DNA from: Laburnicola sp. R22_1
Lineage: Eukaryota; Ascomycota; Dothideomycetes; Pleosporales; Didymosphaeriaceae
NCBI GenBank assembly: GCA_014281115.1
Contig: JACONQ010000003.1
Location: 2,418,001-2,482,000 of the forward strand
Length of the DNA stretch: 64,000 nucleotides
Direction: 5' to 3'
Part shown: in pieces, positions 44,215-55,737 of the stretch
Layout of the letters: the number at the start of each line of letters is the position of its first letter
Numbering within the stretch: position 1 is the first letter of the stretch
Made by a program: the position numbers and the translations under genes
Notes under the pieces: model-generated
Seen by the model: only the letters and a program-made list of their open reading frames with translations
Told to the model about the DNA's origin: nothing
Databases searched by the model: none

Positions 44215-47200
44215 ATGTCTCTGCCCCAGCGACCAGACGCCTTGTCGCCTCGGCGAGAGCACCGATATGCCTACCGAGAGAACACGTCCTCGCGCCGCCG
44301 CCGCACCTCTGATCTAGAGAACGCGCCATCGCACGAACGCACCCCGAGCAAGGTCGGATCGTACTCCATCGCATCGCCGCCGCTGCCGTCGCCGGGGACG
44401 CCGGTGCCCATGGACAGAGACCCCATGATGGCTGCTCATCACGGCCCCGGACCGTCTGAACTGGGCCGCAAGCGCAGCCTGGTCCGCCCCGAGCGCCAAC
44501 GCATCGACGAGAACCACCCCAACTATCACTACCGAAAGCATGCGAAGAAGATGGCCGTCCACCCATCGACGACCGGTAACGACCCGATCAGAGAGAGCAG
44601 GGACGAATACCTCGAGTCGGAGACGGTGAGCTCGGACAGCACCGACCTCAAGCCGCCCCACCTCCGCAATGCTTCTGGCGGGGGCTACAACGACAAGGAC
44701 GCCCCTTTGGACGACGACGCACGCCCGCAGCGTAAATTGACACGGACCAAGAAGACGGATAAGATGGAGAGATTGGCCAAGCAGCGACAAAAGGAACAAG
44801 ATGCTATGCGGCCGCCGAGTCTGTGGAACGTGTACTGTGCTATTGTTACCTTTTGGGCTCCCGGTGCCATCATGAAATATTTCGGAATGCCGCAGAAGGC
44901 TCAGCAGCGCGCCTGGAGAGAAAAGATAGGACTGTGCAGTATTATCCTCTTGATCTGTGCCATTGTCGGCTACCTCACCTTTGGCTTTACCGAGACTGTC
45001 TGTCCAGCCGGAGGAGGCGTGCGCCTCCAGTCTAACAAGGTGGACACTGGATACTTGATTATCCACGGCAAAGCCTACAATTTACTCGGCTCAAGCCATC
45101 CGCGGGCTTACGGGATTAGAGACGGCCAGAACGTCTTGTTCGATCTTCCCGAGAAGCATGGAGGGCAAGACGCCAGTTTTCTTTTTCAAAACGTCAACGG
45201 AGCTTGTAAAGGCCTGATTAATGCAGCACCTGGCTCAGATGTTCCTACCAATGCGAACGGTGATCTTGCCTGGTATTTCCCTTGCCACACCTTCAACCAG
45301 GACGGTTCAAGTAAACCGAATAGGACCGTTGGACGCTACCTTGGCTTTCAATGTCACACCATGCCAGCCGCCCGAGAGGCCTTTTATTCGTTGAACAGTG
45401 CTGGAGACGTGTACTTCACCTGGGAAGACATCAGGAACAGTTCTCGTAATCTCATGGTATGGGGTGGCGATGTGCTGGACTTGGATCTTTTGCAGTGGTT
45501 CAATACAACGCAGGTCAGCGTGCCGGACAGTTTTGAGAAACTCCGAAAGAACCCGGCAGTCAAGGGAGTCGACGTGACCCGGGCATTCTCTTCCAGCGCC
45601 GACAAGAAACTCGGCAAGTGCTTGACCCAGATTGTCAAGGTCGGTTCAATCGATACCGAGAACATTGGCTGCATTGCCTCCAAGGTCGTCCTCTACGTCT
45701 CATTGATCTTCATCCTCGCCATTGTTGTGGCCAAGTTTATACTTGCCCTTGCATTCCAGTGGTTCATTAGCAGAAAATTTGCCGCTTCGAAGACGTCACT
45801 TGGAAGTGTGGATTCAAAAGAACGGAAGAAACAGATCGAGGAATGGAGCGATGACATCTACCGCCCTCCGCCAAAATTGATAGACTCGGCAGGTCCTGAC
45901 AGGAACAGCAAGCGTGGTAGCATCTTGCCATCCACCTCGAGATTCACCAGCCCCTATTCCGTGGAAAAGACAGCCAAAAGTCGCGCACCGCCTACAACTA
46001 TGACCAGCCAGAGTACTTCATCTCGCGTCATGTCGACCTACGGCGGCAGTGGTATGTACCGGCAACTGAACGTCAGCCATGGAACTCTGCCTGCGGACCA
46101 GAAGGCCGGGGGCCACGAGAGTCGATCGAGCCTTTTGCTCTCTGGAATGAGTGAACAAAGGGGCTACTCAAGTGTTACAGGCGATGTTGAAGGTCCTGGG
46201 CCTGCTGGTTTTATTCACGAAGCTGTTGTCCCTCAGCCACCCCCAGAATGGCAGCCGTTCGGGTATCCGCTGGCTCATACAATTTGTTTGGTAACAGCCT
46301 ACTCTGAAGGTGCCGATGGTTTACGAACAACTTTGGACTCTATCGCCACTACCGATTATCCCAACAGTCACAAGTTGATCTTGGTCATTTGTGACGGCAT
46401 GATCAAGGGTGCAGGCGAAGACCTAACGACACCTGAAATTTCCCTTGCCATGATGAAAGATCACGCAGTACTACCCCACGAGGTCGAGGCGTTTTCATAC
46501 GTCGCGGTCGCTAGCGGTTCCAAACGACACAACATGGCCAAGGTCTACTCTGGATTCTACGACTACGGCGAGAACACGCGCATCCCTACCGAGAAACAGC
46601 AACGTGTCCCTATGATGGTCGTGGTCAAATGCGGAACGCCTGACGAGGCGCGAAAATCAAAGCCCGGTAACCGTGGAAAGCGCGATAGCCAGATCATTCT
46701 GATGTCGTTTTTGCAAAAGGTCATGTTCGATGAACGTATGACGGAGCTCGAGTTCGAAATCTTCAACGGAATGTGGAAGATAACTGGCATCTCTCCTGAC
46801 TTCTACGAGATAGTTCTCATGGTTGACGCTGACACCAAGGTTTTCCCAGACTCTTTGACCCACATGATCTCCGCCATGGTCAAGGACCCAGAGATCATGG
46901 GCCTCTGCGGCGAGACGAAGATTGCAAACAAACGCGGCTCTTGGGTCTCTATGATTCAGGTGTTCGAGTACTTCATCTCCCACCACTTGGCCAAGTCTTT
47001 TGAGTCGGTCTTCGGTGGTGTTACGTGTCTTCCAGGATGCTTCTGCATGTACCGCATCAAAGCGCCGAAAGGTGGGCAAAATTATTGGGTCCCTATCCTT
47101 GCCAATCCGGATGTCGTCGAGCACTACTCGGAGAACGTGGTTGACACGTTGCACAAGAAGAATTTGCTATTGCTCGGCGAGGATCGATACCTGTCAACGC

Positions 47201-48039
47201 TAATGCTGAAAACGTTCCCGAAGCGCAAGCAAGTCTTTGTGCCCCAAGCTGTGTGCAAAACCACGGTACCTGACGAGTTCAAGGTGCTGTTGTCGCAGCG
47301 AAGGCGATGGATCAATAGTACGGTCCACAATCTGATGGAGCTGGTGCTCGTACGGGACTTGTGCGGCACTTTCTGCTTCAGCATGCAGTTCGTCGTCTTC
47401 ATTGAACTCATCGGTACTCTGGTTCTCCCCGCGGCTATCGCCTTTACGTTTTATTTGAGTATGTTGCCCGTTGATTCCCGAAAGCTAGGAGGCGCTGACT
47501 CTTTCTAGTTTCGATCTCCATCAAAGCCGCTGTGCTACATACGGCGGCGCCTGTCATTCCGCTTGTGCTCCTCGCCTTGATTCTGGGTCTGCCGGCTGTT
47601 CTGATCATCATCACGGCGCACCGATGGTCCTATGTCGCGTGGATGTTTGTGTACCTGCTGTCGTTGCCCGTTTGGAATTTTGTGCTCCCGACGTATGCTT
47701 TCTGGAAGTTTGACGACTTCAGCTGGGGCGAAACGCGCAAGACGTCGGGTGAAAAGACGAAGAAGGCGGGTCTGGAGTACGAGGGCGAGTTTGACAGTAG
47801 CAAGATTACGATGAAGCGGTGGCACGATTTCGAAGCAGGTACGTGCTCCGGGCAGCATGCGGCAACGTTTCCGATGATGCATGTCAGAAGGCTAACTTGG
47901 GGCGCGTGCAGAACGGCGACTTAGGGCTCCGAGCGGTGGTGGTTGGTCGCAGCAAAACACGACGTCGGCTGGAGGATGGCCTCCACCTATGCCACAAACA
48001 ACATGGCAGCACGGGTATGACTCGTACTATGACAACTAA
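44215..48039 (+). CDS. Chitin synthase, class IV (Chs3 type)
   Basis: Exons 44,215-47,458, 47,509-47,838 and 47,912-48,039 give 1,233 residues, the usual size for class IV. Introns are 50 and 73 nt (GTATGT...TTTCTAG; GTACGT, branch CTAAC, GTGCAG). A basic Ser-rich N-terminus is followed by a membrane segment at about 239-260 ([19 protein letters not shown]), a luminal region, another segment at about 492-520, and the family-2 glycosyltransferase domain: [12 protein letters not shown] near 870, [10 protein letters not shown] near 989 and QRRRWINST near 1,028, the catalytic UDP-GlcNAc polymerase signature. C-terminal helices follow. It has no myosin head, which excludes classes V and VII. In yeast the homologous Chs3 makes most cell-wall chitin and needs Chs4. 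Confidence 0.97.
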
Positions 48040-49256
48040 ACGGTCACACGTAGGAGGTTTGATGCGAAAAAAACGGGCAAATAGAAACGACTGTATTTCT
48101 GCCTGTGCTACGTGGGGACAATATCTATTGCATTGCTAGGGCGGTTGCATGCATTCTCGTGGCGCATTTTGGGGACTGGCCCCCCTTCCTACCTTTATTT
48201 TTTTGGGCATATGGATGGAAAGGTTGTACGAGGCCTGGGCATGTACAGTGGTCATGTAGTTTAGTCATAGTAGTAGTGGTAATAACTCTTGTATTCTTCG
48301 ACAACATCTGTCGTATCTCCTGTCATGGGCGCGGTGTCTATTCCGGTCCCGGGAAACGGGTAGAGCGGATGGTATACTTGGATGCATGGCCCAAGTCTCT
48401 GGCACTTCTCTTCTCTGTCGCACGGGCGGCGGGCGAAGAGGCCTCGTTTGGTTCTCTGTGCTGTGTCACGCGGTGAGGGTTGAGGGCGCCGACAGCTGCG
48501 GGTTTGACCTGATGTGGAATGACGGGTTCGCTTCTTGGGGAGAGGTTACACGGGGTTGGGTCGTGGACCAGTGAGGGGAGGGGGCGTGAGGAAGGGGCTG
48601 CGCAGGTGGGCGGATGGGGATGGGAGCGAGCAAGGTGGAAGGGGAAGGGTCGTGGGCTGGGCCGCTGGGGAGACGTTGAGTTGAGGGGGCACTGGCACGG
48701 GTGCCATTCCATTGCCATGTGTCTCTTGTGGCTGTGTCACGCCAGCTGGCGTCCCCGCTTTGCTTGTTGCCGTCAAGAAGTCGAGCACTCTGTTTCTTCG
48801 TGAATACATCACATGTGCTGCTGACGTGGAGGAGGCGGAGCTGGGCGAAGGCGGCCAAGGCGGCGAAGGCGACGTACATGGAGGCAACCGGGCGATGCTC
48901 TGGGCGGACCCGAAAGACCAGCCGCTGCTCCTCACCAACGACGTCGCTGCTTGCATATCCGCGCATCCAGGCAGCCCGCCACCCCACATCTGCAGCTGCC
49001 ACCGTCCAATACCACGCCCCGTCGCATGCTGTAGCCAGCGCTTGAAGAGCCAGCCAGCGCGCGCAGGACGCTGCCTGCAACATTCACCGCGCGCCATCAC
49101 TGCCTTCCCGAAGCTGCCGCCGTGCATGAACGCACTCTTACACGCACTACTGCGGCAGCAGCCCTCGTCTGTCACTCACGCCACGCGCATAACCTCCACG
49201 CACCTCGCCCGCTTCGACCGCGGACTGGCTGTCGCCGTCTGGCCGTCCAGACATCC
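48040..49256. other. Intergenic: synthase 3' side and WD40 gene upstream region
   Basis: No firm gene in 1.2 kb. Frames on both strands are GC-driven and lack motifs. The CT-rich stretch ending at the WD40 start codon is probably its promoter. Confidence 0.6.
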
Positions 49257-51392
49257 ATGGCCAGCTCGGGACCTTCTACCGTCACGAACCTCGTGTTGCC
49301 TCCCATCTCCGACCTGACCTTCGCTACGACCACAGACGAAGACGACCCCGAAATTCCTTCCCCGAACGCCATGTCTGCTGCTGCGATACTGGCTGCTCTG
49401 TCCGAGAGCAGACCGCCGACGAGCCACTCCGAGCATGTACTCCCGGACGATGACATAGACGGGGGCATCGCCTTGGACGAGTACCCCGATTTAGAGTTTG
49501 GGGAAGACAGTATGGCGCCAGAGGACACTGCGCTGCCACCGCTGCTGTCACACGAAGTTCCAGCGTCTCCGTCGCTACAACCAACATACTCTCCCCCCAC
49601 CATCCCCACAAACATCAGCGAGATCATATACGCCTTGGATGGGCAGCCCTTCACCAGCATAGTCTACTCGACACAAACGGCTACAGATTCCCACGTTGCG
49701 GCGCTGGAGGCTCTCACTATGGAACAGGCACCCTTACCGCATGTCCCCTCAGCTCCTTTCCCGCCAATATCAGGGCTCTTCCCTATGGCCTCGACCTCAG
49801 TGCACGCCCACATGCAGGAGTTTACACCAACTGCTTACGAGGACCATCTGAACTTGCAAGACAACACCGCTTTCATGAACGCGCACCACTTCTATAGTCA
49901 GACCGTTCCCGCGAGCGCCCACACAACGCACCTGCAAGAAAAAGCAGAAGATCAGTTGTCGGTTATCACTAGAGATGATCTGGAAGGAGACGGACGCGAC
50001 TTTCAGGGTATTGTCTGGTCGAAACGCATGCCCCGGCTTTCCTTTCGTGCAAAGAGGACGACAAAAGAGAGGGCGAGGCTACAGAATGCCGGAAGCCAAT
50101 ATCGCGGACGGGTATGTACTGCTCTGGCAATGCTGATGTTTTCGTGGACATGCGCGGATCACGCCTGGCATACTGGTCTCTGGTGCGCCATTAGCTAACT
50201 TGCTTAGGACTTTGCGGCTATTCCCAACAACGAAAGTTATTTCTCCTTCCGGAGGATGGATAAAAGACATCAGCCATGGGGTCCCCATTTCCAGCTCCGC
50301 AATGTCATGGCCGCCACTTCACGGCACGATATCTATTACGCGAAACGATTACAAGGCATATTCAAAACAGACGCAGCGGGCTCGGAAGCAACGACGATCG
50401 TCGACACGACCAAGCATACTGCTAACGGAAACATTTGCATGGTTACCACGTTAGCCGCTGCGGACAATTTCTTGATTGCGGGCAGCTTCGACGGGGAATA
50501 CGCCATCGTTGATCTAGCTTCTACCAATGGGCCACACACCTCGTTCGATACGATTCGCGATTGGGCTCCGGACACCAGGTCGTTCATTACAAACCACGTC
50601 CATTTGTTCAACTCTCGCTCGTCATATACGCCTCAGGCAGTCCTATGCTCAAACGACAACAGTCTACGTGTGCTAGACTGCGTGACGAATACGTTTAAGC
50701 ACACCTTTCCCTTTTCAGCAGCAGTCAACTGCTCGGCAACAAGCCCGGACGGACGGTTGCGCGTAATCGCAGGCGACTTCGCCGAGACCCTCATCACGAA
50801 CGCAGAGACGGGAGAAGAATTGCAGGTATTAAACGCGCACGCCGGCGATGCGTTCGCCTGCGCTTGGGCAGACGACGGCATCCACGTCGCCAGCGCCGCC
50901 CAAGACGCCACCATCGCCGTCTGGGACGCGCGAAACTGGAAGCGCCCCCTCACGATCCTCCCCTCTGAACTCTCGATCCCTCGCGTCCTCCAATTCTCGC
51001 CCATCGGAAGTGGCCCGCGCGTCCTCGTGTCCGCCGAAGCAGACGACTACGTCAGCATCATCAACGCGCAGACGTTCGAGTCGAAGCAAGTGTTTGATTT
51101 CTTTGGGCCGACGGGCGGGGTGAGCTTTACGCCGGATGGGCAGGCGCTGTTTGTGGCGAATAGCGAGTATGCGCTTGGAGGCATTATTGAGCTGGAGAGG
51201 ACGGGGTGGGGGAATGCGTCGAGGCGGAGGAAGTCGTTCACTTGGTATGATGGGGTGGAGAGGGATGAGGGGTGTGTGGATTGGGGGGATGAGGAGGGGT
51301 TGGAGGGGGATATGAGGGTGGGGGGTGGTGGGGTGGAGAGGGGGAGGAGGGGGTGGAGTTGGGGGGGTTGGAGGTTTGAGTGGGGTTTGTAG
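49257..51392 (+). CDS. WD40-repeat protein, function unknown
   Basis: Exons 49,257-50,111 and 50,208-51,392 give 679 residues; the 96-nt intron starts GTATGT, has the branch site GCTAAC and ends GCTTAG. The first 270 residues are acidic and Pro/Ser-rich (TTDEDDPEIPSP, DEYPDLEFGEDS). The second half is a beta-propeller: NFLIAGSFDGEYAIVDL, AVLCSNDNSLRVLDC, CSATSPDGRLRVIAGD, ACAWADDGIHVASAAQDATIAVWDARNW, VSFTPDGQALFVANSEYALGGIIELE. The layout, with weak repeat ends and a conserved linker (RRMDKRHQPWGPHFQLRN), recalls an uncharacterised WD protein family of fission yeast and moulds, from memory only. The C-terminus is Gly/Trp-rich because the DNA becomes G-rich there. Confidence 0.88.
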
Positions 51393-52420
51393 ATGTTTTT
51401 GAGGTGGGGGGTTGGGGTTTGGGGGAGGGGAAGGGATATGCTGGTTATTTTTGATGGTTATTTGGTACTCTATTTTCTTTTCCTTGGAGGGTTTTTGGGT
51501 TTTTGAAATCAGGGTTTGTATTGTTAGAGCGGGTGGGGTTTTTGGTGTGCTTTTTTTTGTCCCCTGGGCTGGGTTGGCATGGTATAGTATGGTATGTGGG
51601 CATGGATATATTTCACTGAAAATGTTCACTGTGTGGGTTGGCTGGGTGTGGGCTTTTTCCTTTTTTTTCTTTTTTAGTATGCTTATGTGGAGAGGGGGGG
51701 ATGGATGGTGGCTGGGTTTGTTTGTAGCTTGTATTATGTATGACCTGAGAGAGGGCATGGTATAGTATGGTATAGTCATTATCGTGTATGTATTATGTAT
51801 ATGAGGAATGGAATAGAATAAAAAATATTGTATAAGGAGTTTGGTGTGCTGTGTGGGGTGTGCTGCTGTGATGGTGATGGTGATGGTGATGGTGATGGGT
51901 GGGGTTGTGATAAGATGAGATGAGATGAGATGGTGTGCTGTGCGGATGGGATGGGATGGAACTGGGGGTAGGTATGTAAGCCGTCCTCCGCACTGAGGAG
52001 ATATCTGCACTTCACAACACGCTGTCTGTTTATACCCTCTAGAGTGGGCTGGGCGACTAAAACTTTGTTTATCTACGAAAATGTTTTTGGTGGGTGGGGG
52101 GAGTAAAAATGGCAAAAAAAAAACCTGTTTATATGGATGGGTGTCTGGGAGGTGGGGAGGAGAGGAAGGGGTGGTTTTTAAAAAGACTTCAAAAGAAGAT
52201 CATGGCGAACATTATATGGAGGGGTGGAGGGGTGGAGGTGGGAGCGAGAAAGTGATTCCCGATGAACCCATGCGGAGTGTGGGGGAGAGGAGGTGTGTCT
52301 GAAAAGCGCCCGAAACGCACCTACGGAGGGTGGGAGGGGTCTAAAAACCTATTCCTTACATTGCATGGAGAGTGGGAGGGGGTTGGGGGGGGGGCGTTTA
52401 CAAAAACCCAACATTACATG
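51393..52420. other. G-rich, strand-asymmetric region with microsatellites
   Basis: The plus strand is a succession of GGGG runs from about 51,290 through 52,400 and could form G-quadruplexes in DNA or RNA. It includes a GATGGT array at 51,869-51,898, GATGA repeats at 51,914-51,932 and GGATG repeats at 51,944-51,959. Spaced copies of a motif like ACATTATATGGAGRG-TGGAGG recur at about 52,210, 52,358 and 52,412. No gene. Confidence 0.7.
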
Positions 52421-55400
52421 CCATGTGGGGTGCGGGAAGAGGTCTGCATGTGGGCGGGGTATAAAATCACCGCCAGCACAGCGATAACTGTGCACAGAGC
52501 TCTCTTCTCAATGTGGGGGTACTTGAAAAATGATTTCAAGTTGCTGCATGGAGTGAGGACGTTGAGCGGTGTCTCCTTCGCATGGGAGAATGAAAATACG
52601 AAGAACGCTGAACATGAGAGTGTGGAGAGAATCAATCATGGCAAGGCTTCATGTTGCTCCGGCGCGTGCTCGACTGCGAACTACCTTCGTCCTACTAAAA
52701 AGTGCTTTGGAGAGTTAGGAGAAGCACCTTGTTTCTCGCCTGCATTGAATTTGTTCAAAACACCAGGATACCAGCACGATGGTCGTGCGAGCGAAAAAAC
52801 GGCATGTTGGGCGACCATGTTTGTCTGGCGAGGGTTCTTGGAAGTACAATGCACCTTGATAAAGCTGCATGGAGAAGCTGTGGATCTCCCCGTCCGTCTT
52901 TCTATTTGGAGGTTTCCAAATCAACGAACAATGAAGGCATCAGGTCATGAAATAAAACAAGAGGCCTACCAGGCAATGCTTCTTGGGAGACACTTCCCTC
53001 TTCTAATGGACATAGAAACCTTGCAATGCACCTTATATGAAGGATTCTTAGGTTACTCCTCTACAACCTCACAAATATGAAACTAAAAGCTTTCAACACA
53101 TGAGCTCAAATCACTCTTTTCAGGGCCGTATGCCTGTCCGCCAACCTTTCTGAAAAGTGGCTCTCAACAATGGATATGCCGAAGCCTCCTTTTCTCTGCA
53201 ACCGAATACAAGAAGTTAAAGTTTTGCGAGTTGGCAGTTACAGTACTAAGATAAAAGTCTAAGTCCCATGTGTTACCCCAGGATGAGCCCTACCAAGGCT
53301 GACCATCCTTCATATTTTGTCTCGAGTGAGGCTAAAAAACCGTGAACAACGTTCTCATGCTTTTCTGGAGCGCCCCTTTAACCTAAACTCAAAAAGAATT
53401 GACGTACACCCTTGATGGGGAGGAACTGCGTGTGCTCCTTCTAGATGCATAAAAGGGCAATGGCACGCGGATACATGCAACGAGGCCGCTTTTAAGAAAA
53501 ATGGAGCAATTATTGAAGCTATGTCTGTTGGAAGCACTCGTCCTTTGCTAAATAGTTCGAAAAAGGTCCCACAAGGAGTCATGGAGTGGATGTGGATCTA
53601 AGGTCTCCTTGTCGTATCTCAACATTGGATCTGATCTCGCATACGCTCCTGGAGGACAATGCCTAAGATAACTACCTCTTTACTCTGTTTTACCAGACTA
53701 CCAATTGTCTAAATTAGTCTGTTCGAAAAGGCGGATGCTATCCCTTTTGTGGAGAACTTTGGCTTCTGTGTCTTGTATACCTAGGTATATCGAAGCGTTA
53801 AAATCAATCTCACAAAGCGCAAAGAAGAACACCAAAAAGCTCTGGTAGAGGAAATGATGTTCGTAAAAAAGCAGTGGCAATAAAAGAATGTCTTGGCTGT
53901 CGCGTCTGGAAACAGCACAGATAGCGATGCATGTGTCAGCGAAGGAATCGAGTTCAGATTAGATTCAGAAACACAGGAAGTCTACTCATGAGAGGATGGG
54001 AATCCCCAAAACACGCAACTTGGCTTCCTAAAATGGGGTTTCGAACCCTGTGATGTGTTGGACGCCACGTCTGGAAAACAGATACGTCTACCTAGGAAGT
54101 TTGTCGCCGGCAACAAGAACCGTCATTTCCGGAATACCTCGGTCGTTCTGGAACTTGGGTCACTCCCGGATATTCTATTAAATTTGGTCTATATGCACCG
54201 TTATGAAGAGGAAGACATTCGGGCACTGATATTGTGTGGTTCAAAATCTAGACGAGACAGGCGCATGTGTGTCATCCAAACGGATAAAAACCTTCGAAAG
54301 TCCTTCCGGGAGGTGGAAAGCTTTTTGCCGAAGATGAATTTTCCCCTGGCGAAAGCCATGGCCGTTCTCTACAGCCTCAGAAATTCAGATGTAGGCCTTT
54401 GATAGGTTTGCAGTTATAAATCCTTTCACCGAATCGGTATGGAGAACGATCGACTTCCTCCTTCTCACTCACACGACCCTCTCCATCTTCCACGAACCGG
54501 TTGATAACATGAGCATGGGCATGAAAAGTCATGATGCAGAATTTGCATGGAGTTCCTCCGTCCTTGGCCCTCTAAAACGTCTACCGAAGCACAGCATGCC
54601 TTGCAGAAGAAGGGAATGCAAACCACAATCGATGCTCCAGGGATCCAGGCCTTAGTCTACGCCCCAAACCCAAAAATACTCTCAACGCTCTATATGGAGC
54701 ACTCTGCCCCCGCCCCCTACCAAAACAACGCACCAATCTAAAACACCCACTCAAAATAATTATGGAGATCCGCCTGTCCTGGACTTGGCTAAAACAAACT
54801 CAACAAAAGGTGGAATATGTCCAGGAGCACATCTACAGATCAGTACTGGAACACCTGCTTTCTCCCATCGGTAGCCCAGTTATTCATGCCCTGCTACCCC
54901 CTCCTCGCACCGATTCATTCATCCTGAATCGATTGAAAACGCTTGGGCAATGGCCACGGTCTATCGAAAGATACCTATCACTGCTATAGATTACCTCCCC
55001 AGCCCTTCCTCTACCTCTCCACCCCAAAGCCCCCAAAACACGCCCGAAAACGCACCTCACCAAAAAGAATGGAGATCCCGCGCGCGTCTCGCGTCCCCCT
55101 TCCAGTTAAAAAAGCCGTTTCGCGAAAGGATCATGCCTTGAAGCATATCTCGCTGGCGAACAACCACGAGACTAGAAACTGTGATCGCGGTGGTCGATGC
55201 GGACTTGTTGTGCCGCACATCAAGACAATGCGAGGCGGGTGAAAAAGAAATCAATTACGTCCGTAATGGCACCTCGTCCTGTCCCGGCTCTCCTCAAAAG
55301 ACGAGCGGGTCGTGCGCATGGACGACCGGGAAACCAAGCGTTCGCCAACAGTGAGACGGATCTCCACATGCGCTGACTGCTCTCCGCTCCTCGATTTCTC

Positions 55401-55624
55401 GCGACCTATTTACAAAACAGAGCGGTCCATTCTCTCCAATCGAACATCTACAAAGATAGCTTGTCAAAGGGCGAAGTCTTAGGGGAAAGTTACGTATGTA
55501 TTACACATGCCGGGGACGGAGCTCATAACCCATCATCAACATTTTGTCTCAACACTGCACCACCTTCATCCCACCATGTTGATGAATAACACCTCCGCCA
55601 TCTGCTCATTAATGGCTCATGATG
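52421..55624. other. Gene-poor DNA with decayed reading frames
   Basis: Several frames of 60-270 codons exist but none has a recognised domain. The plus strand from about 53,500 to 54,400 reads in protein-like pieces broken by stops (for example SFREVESFLPKMNFPLAKA near 54,310), which suggests a decayed gene. A copy of the short dispersed repeat of 35,212 lies at 53,238-53,300. A 272-codon frame at 52,262-53,080 is made of G-rich repeat sequence. Confidence 0.45.
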
Positions 55625-55737
55625 ATCACTCGGCTGAGTAAATCACTCGGCTGAGTAAATCACTCGGCTGAGTAAATCACTCGGCTGAGTAAATCACTCG
55701 GCTGAGTAAATCACTCGGCTGAGTAAATCACTCAGCT
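55625..55737. repeat. 17-bp minisatellite, about 6.6 units
   Basis: The unit ATCACTCGGCTGAGTAA is repeated without mismatch until the last, degenerate copy (CACTCAGCTGCT). Each unit contains the near-palindrome ACTCGGCTGAGT. The surroundings (ATGGCTCATGATGATCACTCGG) extend the motif. It lies in DNA without genes. Confidence 0.95.

Noticed and set aside
52262..53080. 272-codon plus-strand frame as a gene
   Set aside because: It runs through G-rich degenerate repeats, has no recognisable domain and an odd composition (many Gly, Trp, Cys, His); a chance frame is likelier.
55625..55737. CRISPR-like array
   Set aside because: The 17-bp units are contiguous with no spacers, and the genome is fungal.
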